Assembly (NCBI RefSeq): GCF_050015995.1
Contig: NZ_JBNHEP010000223.1
Location: 62,001-126,000 of the forward strand
Direction: 5' to 3'
Length of the DNA stretch: 64,000 nucleotides
DNA from: Trichodesmium sp050015995
GTDB lineage: Bacteria > Cyanobacteriota > Cyanobacteriia > Cyanobacteriales > Microcoleaceae
Below, one piece after another: positions 54,501-63,886 of this stretch. Position 1 is the first letter of the stretch; each line of letters begins with the position of its first letter. The position numbers and the translations under genes were made by a program. The notes beneath the pieces are model-generated. The model saw nothing but the letters and a program-made list of their open reading frames with translations, was not told the origin of the DNA and did not search any database.

Positions 54501-56865
54501 ATGGATAATTCCTTTCCCAACTTTCTACATCAAGTAAAGACAACGCAGTTTGAAAATATTTTAATGCTGCTACATAAGCTGCTGAACCTTTGGCTTTTTC
54601 TCCTGCCGTTAAATTGAGTTGAATCAAATTTTCTTGTTCTGTGGAGTCAGCCACTAATTCTATCGCCTGGTTCCAATGATTAACAATTGTAAAAATCTTG
54701 GCATCCTGTTCTTCTGGAGAAAGATTTTTTGACAGAGTACGTCCAATATGTAAATGGGTAGCTTGTTTTTTTCCTTCAGGAATCAGAGAATAAGCTGCCT
54801 GTTGCACTCGGTCGTGCAAGAAACGATAATTCACTGATATATTTTCTTCACTTTTCTCCTGCTGTTGCTCTCCTTGGAAAAATTTATAGGTGTCACTGTT
54901 GGGAATGACAAACCCCTCTTGTAAACCCCACCATAAATTTTCTGCCACCTCTTCTTGAGTACCCTTACACACCACTGCCAATGTCTCTAAGTCAAACCTA
55001 TTACCAATACACGCTGCTAGCTTAAACACCTCTTGGGTTGCCTCTGGCAGTTTCTCCAACCGCCCTACCATAAACTCTACCACATTATCTGTTAGGGCTA
55101 ACTGTCGTACCTCTGTCAGATCGCACTGCCAATAACCTACATCCGCCTCAAACTTAATCCAATCATCTTCATACAACCCTTTCAAGAATTGGGTGGTAAA
55201 AAACGGATTTCCTTTGGTTTTCTGATACACTAACTGGGATAAGGGTGCTGCTAGTTCGGTCGAGCACAATAATGTCTCAGCTACTAAACGAGTAATATGT
55301 TTCTCGCTCAAAGGTGCTAGAGTTAGAGTCTCAATATTAGCCTCGTGTTTCTGAATTTCATTTAATGTCAACATCAACGGATGAGCCGGAAATACCTCGT
55401 GATCTCTATAGGCTCCCAACATTAATAAATAACCAACTTCCGATTTATCCATCAACAACTGCAACAAATTTAACGATGCGGAGTCTGCCCATTGTAGATC
55501 GTCGAGGAAAATTACTAATGGATGGTCTTTGGTGGTGAATACCCCTACAAACTTACCAAACAATAAATTAAAGCGATTTTTGGCTGCACTGCCAGACAAA
55601 TCTGTCACTGCTGGTTGAGTACCAATAATTCTTTCGACTTCGGGTACTACATCTATAATTACTTGCCCCTTTTCTCCCAATGCATCCAGAATTTTGCTTT
55701 TCCATACAGCTATTTCCTCGTCGGACTCTCCTAACAATTGTCCCATCAAGTCTCGGAATGCTTGCACTAAAGCAGAGAAGGGTATATTGCGATTGAACTG
55801 GTCAAACTTGCCTTTGATGAAATACCCTCTTTGCTTGACTATGGGTTTATGCACTTCATTGACTACGGCTGTTTTCCCTATTCCCGAAAACCCTGCTACC
55901 AGAATCATTTCTGTTGCACCTGCAGCGACAAGAGCGAATCCATCCAAGAGTCTTTGTACTTCATTTTCCCGTCCGTAGAGCTTTTCTGGGATACAGAAGC
56001 GATCGCACAAGTCTCTCTTTCCTAGCTCAAATTGCGTAATCTTTCCTGTAGTTTCTAACTGTTGTAAACATTGCTCTAGATCGTGCTTGAGACCCAAAGC
56101 ACTCTGATAACGGTCTTCGGCATTTTTCGCCATTAACTTTAGAACAATATCAACAAGGGGAGTAGGGAGTTGATTTTTAGGAGTCGGAGGTGTTTTGGCA
56201 ATATGACAATGGACTAATTCCATCGGATCTCTACTTTCAAAGGGTAACTTTCCTGTTAGCAGTTCAAAAAATGTCACACCCAGAGAATAAAAATCTGTGC
56301 GATAATCAATTCCTCGGTTCATCCTTCCTGTTTGCTCTGGAGAAATGTAGGCCAAAGTTCCTTCTAGAACGTTGGGACTAATCAGTTGTTGTTGTTCAGT
56401 TGGCAGTAAAGTAGAGATGCTAAAATCTATCAATTGGACTTGCTTAGTTTCCGGGTGTATAAGAATATTACTGGGTTTAATATCTTTGTGGATGATGCGC
56501 TGTTGAATTAGATAGTGTAAAACTTCAGTCAGTTGAATAGCGATAGTGAGGAATGCGCTCACAGAAGAGTCAGCTTGCTGCCAGTAGTCTAAAAGGGCGA
56601 TCGCTCCTGAGTCTGGCATCACTAAGGCGTAACTATTACCGTAGCGTTCTAAGGCCAGTGTTTGTACAATAGCAGGATATTTGAGATGACGGGTAATAAT
56701 GTATTGGTTGCGGAATTGGACTAATTCATTGAAACTGGGATGAGGATTGCGTAATACTTTGATAATTACTGGTTTATTGTCACAGATCCGCTGGCCACGA
56801 TAAACCAGAGTGCGTATTCCTTGGTATAAACTTTCACTGAGGTAGTAGTTGGGAAGGTTGAGCAT
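51505..56865 (-). CDS. Ser/Thr kinase-AAA ATPase-GAF-histidine kinase hybrid (HstK-like), paralogue 1
   Basis: The 1786-residue protein is a chain of modules. An N-terminal Ser/Thr kinase (about 1-265) has I-I-H-K-D-I-K-P-S-N and I-D-F-S (Ser where DFG is usual). A signalling ATPase has G-F-S-G-I-G-K-T-A-V (about 328) and L-D-D-L-Q-W-A-D. A long helical-repeat region runs from about 600 to 1300. A GAF domain is near 1350-1500. The histidine kinase has the phospho-accepting box H-E-L-N-N-P-L (about 1537) and ATP site D-N-G-C-G-M (about 1725). Similar proteins are abundant in filamentous cyanobacteria. A signal is likely integrated through GAF and helical repeats. It is a tandem paralogue of the gene at 57722, from which it lacks two PAS domains. 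Confidence 0.92.
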   Translation of the reverse strand: MLNLPNYYLSESLYQGIRTLVYRGQRICDNKPVIIKVLRNPHPSFNELVQFRNQYIITRHLKYPAIVQTLALERYGNSYALVMPDSGAIALLDYWQQADSSVSAFLTIAIQLTEVLHYLIQQRIIHKDIKPSNILIHPETKQVQLIDFSISTLLPTEQQQLISPNVLEGTLAYISPEQTGRMNRGIDYRTDFYSLGVTFFELLTGKLPFESRDPMELVHCHIAKTPPTPKNQLPTPLVDIVLKLMAKNAEDRYQSALGLKHDLEQCLQQLETTGKITQFELGKRDLCDRFCIPEKLYGRENEVQRLLDGFALVAAGATEMILVAGFSGIGKTAVVNEVHKPIVKQRGYFIKGKFDQFNRNIPFSALVQAFRDLMGQLLGESDEEIAVWKSKILDALGEKGQVIIDVVPEVERIIGTQPAVTDLSGSAAKNRFNLLFGKFVGVFTTKDHPLVIFLDDLQWADSASLNLLQLLMDKSEVGYLLMLGAYRDHEVFPAHPLMLTLNEIQKHEANIETLTLAPLSEKHITRLVAETLLCSTELAAPLSQLVYQKTKGNPFFTTQFLKGLYEDDWIKFEADVGYWQCDLTEVRQLALTDNVVEFMVGRLEKLPEATQEVFKLAACIGNRFDLETLAVVCKGTQEEVAENLWWGLQEGFVIPNSDTYKFFQGEQQQEKSEENISVNYRFLHDRVQQAAYSLIPEGKKQATHLHIGRTLSKNLSPEEQDAKIFTIVNHWNQAIELVADSTEQENLIQLNLTAGEKAKGSAAYVAALKYFQTALSLLDVESWERNYPLALKLHENYAEAAYLTGDFELMETIIEQIIARGLDLLDLVKVHEIKIQAKMAQSQQLSAVNIGIEFLGLLGLDVPESPLEDLQVELAAISQLMEGKAITDLAYLPLMEDRKQLAKINIMENLLTACYQAKPSLFPWVVCKLMQLSIQYGNTVYYSHIYCCYGIVCILALQDFISGAEYGKLACQLDLNPQTGDGVAGTHAIGICINHHSSHVKEAIPLLLKTYQTGLEIGSLQFAGVSISYRSQYFYLTGYNLSAVKEEMATASHALATIKQENALAWNQAFEQGVLNLLGESEIPWELIGTAYNETESVPFQISANDRTALHFVYLNKLILCYLFERIPEAVENAALAESYLDGVPGCLAEYVWNFYDSLTHLAGYDDADKSLQKSILEKVETNQSKMQYWATHAPMNAQHKYDLVAAEHKRVLGYRFEAIELYDRAITGAKENEYLQEEALANELAAKLCLHWGKEKFAQTYMVEAYYCYARWGAKAKINQLEAKYPQLLTSILQQQQVEFNPLDSIEQVTQTLISKTTTKTNSTGLSDTLDLASILQAAQAISSIIELEPLLGKILQIILTNAGAQKAGLLIPETDQWHLRAIAELTTYGTVDTNTHLQPLTRESPVPIRLIQYVKNTQSVVLIDEAKTEIAGILEGYLLTYQPQSVLCVPLLHQGHLVAILYLEHLTTKGVFTSSRQKIIQFLCAQAAIALQNAQLYEQAQVALRDLQKAQLQIVQSEKMSALGTLLSGVAHELNNPLGFIAGNILIAENNLNDLLEHLQLYQENTSAEEIEDHAEEIDLEYLRADFPKILKSMNVGVEQMKNISTSLRIFSRKDQENKTKFNIHDGIESTLVILKHRTKANDKRPAIEIIKEYSELPEINCFAGQLNQVFMNILANAIDAFDEANVGKTLAEIKQKPNRINIQTFQLDENQVQIKIEDNGCGMKAETKNRIFEQGFTTKGVGKGTGLGMAIAHQIITEKHYGTITCNSKVGEGTTFTIILPIV

Positions 56866-57005
56866 ATATACTTATATAATTCATAATGGTTTGTAGAATT
56901 ACATGGTGTTCTAAATGGTGAGTAATAATTTATTGCTTGCAGAAGGTGACAAACTGGTTGAAGTTGAGGTAGGCGTTTGGTAGGACTTTAAATGACTAAT
57001 GGTTA

Positions 57006-57100
57006 TCAATCTGTAGCTCGGATAGCTCTATAGACAAAGGTGTCGGTGCCGGAGTATATTTGCTTGTTTTTTTTTGGTAACCAGGTAAGTTAAGCATCAT
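57006..57100 (-). pseudogene. N-terminal remnant of a third HstK-like kinase gene
   Basis: Read on the minus strand from ATG-ATG at 57100 this gives M-M-L-N-L-P-G-Y-Q, an A-run segment, then Q-I-Y-S-G-T-D-T-F-V-Y-R-A-I-R-A-T-D and stop. The two intact paralogues start M-L-N-L-P-N-Y-Y-L-S-E-x-L-Y-Q-G-x-R-T-L-V-Y-R-G. The rest of the gene is missing. It lies between the two intact copies. Confidence 0.8.
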
Positions 57101-57520
57101 TATTAGGAATGGAATTCAAGGTATAATTGATTTTTCCCTTGATTAATCTTCCAAGGAGAAAAAAATTTTTTTATTTAATAGAGTTGTCGCTAAATAGATG
57201 GAAAAAATAGCTCAAATTAAGACACAGAAGTAATTCCAGAAGTTTTCAATCGATAATAGATAAAATCCTTACATGACAAGGGTTTGCCAGTTTTTTTTAG
57301 TTATAAAGCGACAAGTATAATAATAACATAGCGCAGATTTTGTTTTTTTGTCAACAATCATTACTAAAATTTGGAAGATTCATTATTGATCAGGAAAATT
57401 ACTTAAACTAAGTATAGCGTTTCTCAGGCTAATGAGGTACACCTATTTTTATTTCTTTTCTATATCCCTATTCCCTATTCCCAGTTAAGTGTTTCCTAAA
57501 ACAAAGAAATTTTGTACCTC

Positions 57521-57694
57521 ATATCATGTCCGTTTATATCGTTTGTGTAAAAGTTAGCGTAAATATCAACAGGAAATTTAAGTTTTTTCTTGCTCTTAAA
57601 CCTTCCTCCCTCTCGTCCCTCTTCTGTGTTCCCTCTTCTGTGTTCCCTGTTCCCTACCTTTGCTATACAATACCGATGCTACCGGACATGATAT
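57521..57694. repeat. MITE-like element, family ATATCATGTCCGG, copy 3
   Basis: Ends are ATATCATGTCCG and CGGACATGATAT. The 174-base interior differs from copies 1 and 2 and includes a TGTTCCCTCTTC direct repeat. Confidence 0.65.
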
Positions 57695-57721
57695 CACCAG
57701 CATGGGAATTGCTATAATATT

Positions 57722-60700
57722 TTAAGCAATATGTAGTGTGATCGTAAATATTGTACCTTCTCCAACTGTAGAATCACAGGTAATTATACCCCCATGTTTT
57801 TCCGTAATAATAGATTTAGCGATCGCCATCCCTAACCCTGTACCTTTCCCCACTCCTTTTGTTGTAAACCCTTGCTCAAATATTCTCTCTTTGGTTTCTG
57901 CTTTCATCCCACAACCATTATCTTCAATCTTAATCTGTAGTTGATTCTTCTCAAGTATAGAAGTTTCAATTATTATCCTATTTGGTTTCTGTTTAATCTC
58001 AGCTAAAGTTGCTTCATCAAAAGCATCAATAGCATTAGCCAAAATATTCATAAACACCTGATTCAATTGCCCAGGAAAACATTCCACCTGTGGAACATTC
58101 CCATAGTTTCTCACAATTTCAATGGCTGGACGTTTTTCGGTGGCTTGGGTACGGTGTTTGAGAATAACTAATGTGCTATCAATTCCTTGATGGATATTAA
58201 AAGTTGTCTGATGTTCCTGGTCTTTACGAACAAAAGTTCGCAGACTACTACTAATATTACGAATCCGCTCTACTCCCACATTCATCGACCCTAACAATTT
58301 TGGCAAATCTTCACGAATAAATTCTAATTCTATGGCTTCAATTTCTTCAGCTATGACTTGATTTGGCCCTGGATATTCTGATTGATATAGAGCGATCAAA
58401 CCCAGTAAATCTTGTACATATTCTGTCGCCGGTTGAATATTGCCTCCTAAAAAACCTGTGGGATTATTAATTTCATGGGCGACTCCTGCCATTAAGTTCC
58501 CTAATGCTGACATTTTTTCACTTTGCACCATTTGCAATTGTGTTTTTTGTAGGTCTTGGAGTGCTTGCTCTAGAGCCAGAGATTTTTCAATTAGGGCAGT
58601 TTGAGTTTCCTTGATTTGGCTAATATCGCGCATAATAGTCGAAAAATATTCTGCCATTCCTTGAGCAGATTTGTGAGCAATAATAATTTGGGAAACTGGA
58701 ATTTCTCGTCCGGTTGAATCTATGACTGCTGTTTCCCCAAACCAAGTTCCATGACTAGCAGCTATAGGAATGGCTTGATTGAGAATGATTTCATTCGCCC
58801 ACTGAGGATGGTTTTGTGTGAGTTTAAATGAGTTACCATGACTATGTAACTCTGGGCGTAATTTTTTAAATTGAGCATTCATCCAGAGTACAGTACCTTC
58901 AGTATCTACAATGCCAACATAATCAGAAGTCGCTTCTAAAATAGCAATGAGACGTTTTTGTTCTTGTTCTAGTCGTACGCGCTCGGTAATATCCTCATAG
59001 CTGCCTAAGATTCCGTATACCTTCCCAGTTTCATCACACAGTGGAATTTTGTTTGTATCTAGCCACCGTGTTGTACCATCAATCTGCCTTTGTGTTTCAA
59101 TAATGTGTAATTCAGCTTGGTTAGATTCCATCACACGGCGCTCTGATTCTCTAAACAAGTCAGCCTCCTCTCGAGTACAAGGCAAATCCTCATCATTTTT
59201 ACCAACAAGCTCTTCGGGAGAATTAAAACTTACGATTCTGGCAAATTTTTGGTTGCACCCTAAAAAATTAGAGTTTCTGTCTTTCCAGAAAATGAATTGT
59301 GGAATCGTATCAATAATTTTTCTGAGTAAGTTTTCCGATTGTTTAACTTGTTGTAGGGATAATTCCGACTTCTGATGCAGTTGAGCATTTTTAATTGAGA
59401 TGGCAGCTTGGTTACAAAGAAAGTTAAGTATGAGAATACGCTCTGGGGTAAACACCCCACGGATAAGTTGATTTTGTAAATACAGAATCCCTACCAATTT
59501 TCCCTGATTTAGCATCGGTACACACAAAATACTTTGGGGTTGATTTTGATTAAGGTATTCATCAAAAATTGGCAAGTCGGTGTCAAGGTTATTAATAACT
59601 AAAACTTCTTTGGTGTTTTTCACATATTGGATGAGTTGAACTGGTAAGCTTGTATTGTTGGCTAAGGGTTCAGCACAAAGCTCGGTGCTATCTGTTGTAG
59701 CAGTAACTCGGAGCTGCCAAGTGCTATGCTCGTCAGGTATGAGAATCAAGCAGCGCTCGCCACCGGAATTTTCCAGAATAATCTGGCTTAATTGATAGAG
59801 AAGTTCATCTAGTTGGATGATTTCTGAAAGCAACTGAGAAGATTTCAACACCGCAGCTAAATCCAGGGTAGTATTGATACTTGTTGCCGAGGATTGAGTA
59901 GGCGTTTGAGAGGAATGAATTGAGAGTTGGGGTTGAGCAATAGTTGTCAGAGTATCAAATAAATTAGTAGATTGGAGCTGTTGCTGTAAAATAGGTTGGA
60001 GTAATTGGGGATAGCGCTTTTCTAGGTCGTCAGTTTTGGCTTTGGCTCCCCACTGAGTGTAGCAATAGTATGCCTCTTGCATATAACCTGCTGCAACTTT
60101 TTCTTTGCCCCAGTCTAAGTAGAATTTGGCTGCCAGTTCATTGGCTAGAGCTTCTTCTTGCAGATATTCGTTTTCTTTGGCTCCAGTAATAGCCAGGTCG
60201 TAGAGTTCGATTGCCTTGACATAGTTTTCTAGAGAACGGTGATATTCCGCTTCCACTAACTGATATTTATGTAAATGATTCATCGGTGCATAATTCGCCC
60301 ACTTTTTCATCTTTACCTGATTCTGAGTAACAGTAGTCAGCCATTGATGTTGTAAAGATTGCTGGAAACTGGGTTCTCTATATCTATATCGATCTAGTAA
60401 GATTAAGGAGGCGTAGAAATTTTGTGTTACGTTCATTAAAGATCCCAACCCAGCTTTTTGAGAATATTCATTTGTTAAATCAATACAATGAAGAGCTTGG
60501 CTCATCTCACCAAATAAGTAGCATAGAATTTGCTTAATCAAGTAGACTACATAAAGTGAAAAATAGTTTTTGGCAGACTTGAGAGTTGCCAACATAGTCT
60601 CTTCATTGAAACTATCACCAATTAGAAGACAGGGATTTTCTGTAGTGTCTAATAAGTTAAGGGTAAATTGTCGCCAAATAGTAGCGTAGTGAAGAATATG

Positions 60701-63700
60701 CTGCTGTTTTAATTTCACACCAAGCTGAATGTATTGTAGCTGTTTTTCTTGAACACTATCAAGAGGCTCTCCCAATAACATCAGATGGGCACAAGCATTT
60801 TTCGCACAATGACAAACATATTCTAGATCGCCTGTCTCTAAGCCACTTTGAATACCTTTATTGAATTGTTCGATACTTGTTTTAGCATGGTCTTTCCAGT
60901 GAGAAATAAATCCACCTAATAGTTCAGAAACTTTACATTTAACTTCTTCGGCATTCAATATATCCAATAATTTCAGAGCAATACAACCACTTTTATATCC
61001 CTTAGTTAAATCCCCTGCACCACATAGGGCCACACCATAGACAGCATAAGCAACAGGAGCAATTGAAGTATGTCCCTCTTTTGTACAAAGATAGACCATA
61101 GTCCAGATAATTGGTTTTAGGAGATCGGGATTAGCATTATAAGCAGCAGAATAAATGGTTACTAAAATCCTTAGAGCTGCCTGCTTATAAGGGTCTTCCA
61201 TATTGGGAAAATATTCCAGTCTTTCTAACTCTGGTAATATGATTTCAGTATTTTCTGGACTCACCAAAGGAACACCTAAAATTTCTAGAATCTTTAAGCC
61301 ATCATCCAAAGCTTTGATAAGTTGGTTATTGCCTATTGCATATTGGAGTTGAATCTCATAAATCTTGATTTTTTCCAGTAAATTATTTGCACGATCTAGA
61401 ACTTCGTTTACTAATGAACTAACCGAATCTAGTTGCAAATTGAGATAAGCAGTTTCAATTGTTTCTAGGTGTAATCTAAGAGTTAAATTGTAATCTGCTT
61501 GCCAACAGTTCTGAGGTAGTAAGTTTAGCCCTACATTAAAATATCCTAGTGCTGCTTCATAAGCGGTAGCTGTTTTTGCCGTTTGTCCTGCTCTAAGGTT
61601 AAGATTGAGGAGTTTATTTTGCTGCGCTTGGGTTTGGGCAAATGTTATGCCAATATTAAGCTGATTAACAATTTCAAAGATATCCCGATCTTCGTCAAAT
61701 ATTAAGCTTTTTTGTAGTAAATTTTGGCCAATTTGCCAGTGAGTTTTCTGTTTTTGACTTTCCGGAATCAGAGAATAAGCAGCTTGTTGCACTCGGTCAT
61801 GTAAGAAACGATAACTAACTGTCACCATCTGTTCCCTTGTCTGTTTGACATCACCCTGAAAAAACTTATAAGTTTGAGAAATAGGTAAAATCAAACCCTC
61901 TTGTAATGCTCCCCAAATATCTGCTGCTACATCTTCTTCTAGTTTCTGACATACCACTGCTAATGTCTGTAGTTCAAACTGATTACCAATACAAGCTGCT
62001 AACTTTAAGACCTCCTGCGTTCCTACTGCCAATTTTTGCAACCGATGAGCCACAAATTCCACCACATCATCTGTAATAGCTGCATCCCGCACCTTCACCA
62101 AGTCACATTCCCAATACCCTAACTTCAAATTAAACCTAATCAATTCATCTTCATACAACCCTTTCAAAAACTGAGTTGTAAAAAACGGGTTCCCTTGAGT
62201 TTTTTGATATACCAACTCACTCAAAGGTAGAGCTAATTTTTGAGTACAGTTCAAGGTATCTGCTACCAATTGATTGATATGATTAATAGCTAATGGTGCT
62301 AAAGTAATTGTGGAAATAATTGCCTGTTCTTTTTTTAACTCTCCTAAACTCAAAATCAATGGATGAGCTGGAAATACTTCGTGATCGCGATATGCTCCCA
62401 ACAACAGTAAATATCCAGTATCTCCACTACTCATTAAGACTTTCATCAAGTTCAACGATGCTGAGTCTGCCCATTGTAAGTCATCTAAAAACATTACTAC
62501 TGGATGTTCGGCAGTAGTAAATACAGCAATAAATTTTTGAAATAGTAAGTTAAAGCGATTTTGGGCCTCCCTGCCAGAAAGTTCTGGTGCTGATGGTTGT
62601 TTCCCGATGATTTTTTCTAGTTTTGGTACTACCTCAATGATGACTTGAGCGTTGTCTCCCAAAGCTTTGATTATCTTTGTTTTCCAATTAGCTAACTCTA
62701 TATCTGACTCGCTCAGTAGTTGGTTCACCAAGTCTTGGAAGGCTTGCACGAAGGCACTGAAAGGAATATTGCGATTAAATTGGTCGTATTTTCCTTTGAT
62801 AAAGTAACCTCGTTGCTTAACTATGGGTTTATGCACTTCATTGACAACAGCAGTTTTCCCAATTCCGGAAAAACCTGCTACTAGGATCATTTCTGCTCTT
62901 TCTTCTCCCCCCTTACCAAGGGGGGTTTGGGGGGGATTGCTAACTCTGTCAAAGGCATCAAGTAGGGTTTGTACTTCCATTTCCCTGCCATAGAGCTTTT
63001 CTGGTATGAGGAAGCGATCGCTTACATCCGTTTGTCCTAACTCAAAGGATGTAATTTTTCCTTTTGTTTCTAACTGTTGCTGACATTTCTCTAAATCATA
63101 CTTGAGACCCAAAGCACTCTGATAACGGTCTTCGGCATTTTTGGCCATTAATTTGAGGACGATACTTTGTAAGACTTTGGGTACTTGACTTTTGAGTGGA
63201 AATTTGGCTGACTGAGCAATATGGTTATGCACCAATTTTATTGGCTCGGTGGTAGTGAAGGGTAATTCTCCGCTGAGAAGTTCAAAAAATGTTACTCCCA
63301 AAGAGTATAAGTCTGTACGATAGTCAATACCTCGATTCATTCTACCTGTTTGTTCAGGAGATATGTAGGGGAGGGTTCCCTCTAAGAGATTGGGGTTAAT
63401 AAGTTGTTGTTGTTCCTTTGGTAGTAAACTAGAAATGCTGAAATCTATGAGTTTAACTTGCTTGGTTTCAGGATGAATGAGAATGTTGCTGGGTTTAATA
63501 TCCTTGTGGATGATGCGTTGTTGAGTTAGGTAATAGAGTGCTTCTGCTAATTGAATAGCAATATTGAGAAATTCAGTTAGAGAAAAATCTGGCTTTTGCC
63601 AATAGTCTGCTAGAGCGATCGCTCCTGAATCTGGCATAATTAGAGCATAACCATTATCATAACGTTCTAGGGCTAGAGGTTTAACAATTGCTGGATGTTC

Positions 63701-63886
63701 GAGATGACGGGTGACAATGTATTGGTTACGGAATTGGACCAATTCATTGAAACTGGGGTGGGGGTTGCGTAAGACTTTGATAATTACTGGTTTCTTGTCC
63801 CAGTTCTTTTGGCCACGATAGACCAGAGTGCGTGTTCCTTGGTATAAGTTTTCGCTTAGGTAGTAGTTGGGAAGGTTAAGCATCAT
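57722..63886 (-). CDS. Ser/Thr kinase-AAA ATPase-GAF-PAS-PAS-histidine kinase hybrid (HstK-like), paralogue 2
   Basis: The ATG at 63886 (M-M-L-N-L-P-N-Y) is chosen because it matches the start of paralogue 1; the frame is open 33 codons further upstream. The order is kinase (about 1-265), ATPase with G-F-S-G-I-G-K-T (about 339), helical repeats, GAF (about 1380), two PAS domains (F-I-F-W-K-D-R-N-S-N-F near 1539, and D-Y-V-G-I-V-D-T-E-G near 1662), the H-E-I-N-N-P-T box (about 1805) and D-N-G-C-G-M (about 1990). The PAS domains are absent from paralogue 1. An insert N-P-P-Q-T-P-L-G-K-G-G-E near residue 320 comes from a palindromic DNA repeat. It is complete within the window, and its promoter would lie at 63887-64000. 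Confidence 0.92.
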   Translation of the reverse strand: MMLNLPNYYLSENLYQGTRTLVYRGQKNWDKKPVIIKVLRNPHPSFNELVQFRNQYIVTRHLEHPAIVKPLALERYDNGYALIMPDSGAIALADYWQKPDFSLTEFLNIAIQLAEALYYLTQQRIIHKDIKPSNILIHPETKQVKLIDFSISSLLPKEQQQLINPNLLEGTLPYISPEQTGRMNRGIDYRTDLYSLGVTFFELLSGELPFTTTEPIKLVHNHIAQSAKFPLKSQVPKVLQSIVLKLMAKNAEDRYQSALGLKYDLEKCQQQLETKGKITSFELGQTDVSDRFLIPEKLYGREMEVQTLLDAFDRVSNPPQTPLGKGGEERAEMILVAGFSGIGKTAVVNEVHKPIVKQRGYFIKGKYDQFNRNIPFSAFVQAFQDLVNQLLSESDIELANWKTKIIKALGDNAQVIIEVVPKLEKIIGKQPSAPELSGREAQNRFNLLFQKFIAVFTTAEHPVVMFLDDLQWADSASLNLMKVLMSSGDTGYLLLLGAYRDHEVFPAHPLILSLGELKKEQAIISTITLAPLAINHINQLVADTLNCTQKLALPLSELVYQKTQGNPFFTTQFLKGLYEDELIRFNLKLGYWECDLVKVRDAAITDDVVEFVAHRLQKLAVGTQEVLKLAACIGNQFELQTLAVVCQKLEEDVAADIWGALQEGLILPISQTYKFFQGDVKQTREQMVTVSYRFLHDRVQQAAYSLIPESQKQKTHWQIGQNLLQKSLIFDEDRDIFEIVNQLNIGITFAQTQAQQNKLLNLNLRAGQTAKTATAYEAALGYFNVGLNLLPQNCWQADYNLTLRLHLETIETAYLNLQLDSVSSLVNEVLDRANNLLEKIKIYEIQLQYAIGNNQLIKALDDGLKILEILGVPLVSPENTEIILPELERLEYFPNMEDPYKQAALRILVTIYSAAYNANPDLLKPIIWTMVYLCTKEGHTSIAPVAYAVYGVALCGAGDLTKGYKSGCIALKLLDILNAEEVKCKVSELLGGFISHWKDHAKTSIEQFNKGIQSGLETGDLEYVCHCAKNACAHLMLLGEPLDSVQEKQLQYIQLGVKLKQQHILHYATIWRQFTLNLLDTTENPCLLIGDSFNEETMLATLKSAKNYFSLYVVYLIKQILCYLFGEMSQALHCIDLTNEYSQKAGLGSLMNVTQNFYASLILLDRYRYREPSFQQSLQHQWLTTVTQNQVKMKKWANYAPMNHLHKYQLVEAEYHRSLENYVKAIELYDLAITGAKENEYLQEEALANELAAKFYLDWGKEKVAAGYMQEAYYCYTQWGAKAKTDDLEKRYPQLLQPILQQQLQSTNLFDTLTTIAQPQLSIHSSQTPTQSSATSINTTLDLAAVLKSSQLLSEIIQLDELLYQLSQIILENSGGERCLILIPDEHSTWQLRVTATTDSTELCAEPLANNTSLPVQLIQYVKNTKEVLVINNLDTDLPIFDEYLNQNQPQSILCVPMLNQGKLVGILYLQNQLIRGVFTPERILILNFLCNQAAISIKNAQLHQKSELSLQQVKQSENLLRKIIDTIPQFIFWKDRNSNFLGCNQKFARIVSFNSPEELVGKNDEDLPCTREEADLFRESERRVMESNQAELHIIETQRQIDGTTRWLDTNKIPLCDETGKVYGILGSYEDITERVRLEQEQKRLIAILEATSDYVGIVDTEGTVLWMNAQFKKLRPELHSHGNSFKLTQNHPQWANEIILNQAIPIAASHGTWFGETAVIDSTGREIPVSQIIIAHKSAQGMAEYFSTIMRDISQIKETQTALIEKSLALEQALQDLQKTQLQMVQSEKMSALGNLMAGVAHEINNPTGFLGGNIQPATEYVQDLLGLIALYQSEYPGPNQVIAEEIEAIELEFIREDLPKLLGSMNVGVERIRNISSSLRTFVRKDQEHQTTFNIHQGIDSTLVILKHRTQATEKRPAIEIVRNYGNVPQVECFPGQLNQVFMNILANAIDAFDEATLAEIKQKPNRIIIETSILEKNQLQIKIEDNGCGMKAETKERIFEQGFTTKGVGKGTGLGMAIAKSIITEKHGGIITCDSTVGEGTIFTITLHIA
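62902..62938. repeat. Poly-G/poly-C palindromic repeat inside the giant kinase gene
   Basis: CCCCCCTTACC and AAGGGGGGTTTGGGGGGG encode about 11 residues missing from the paralogue just before the ATPase P-loop. It is the same repeat style as in cbiA. Confidence 0.75.

Larger units (their letters stand above)
56866..57721. other. Spacer between the giant kinase paralogues
   Basis: Holds the kinase remnant (57006-57100), a TATAGCGTTTCTCA end at 57414, a TTCCCTATTCCC heptamer array near 57470 and the inverted-repeat element at 57521-57694. No other gene was seen. Confidence 0.5.

Noticed and set aside
59049..59375. A 108-codon plus-strand frame inside the giant kinase gene
   Set aside because: Antisense to a clear PAS domain coding region.
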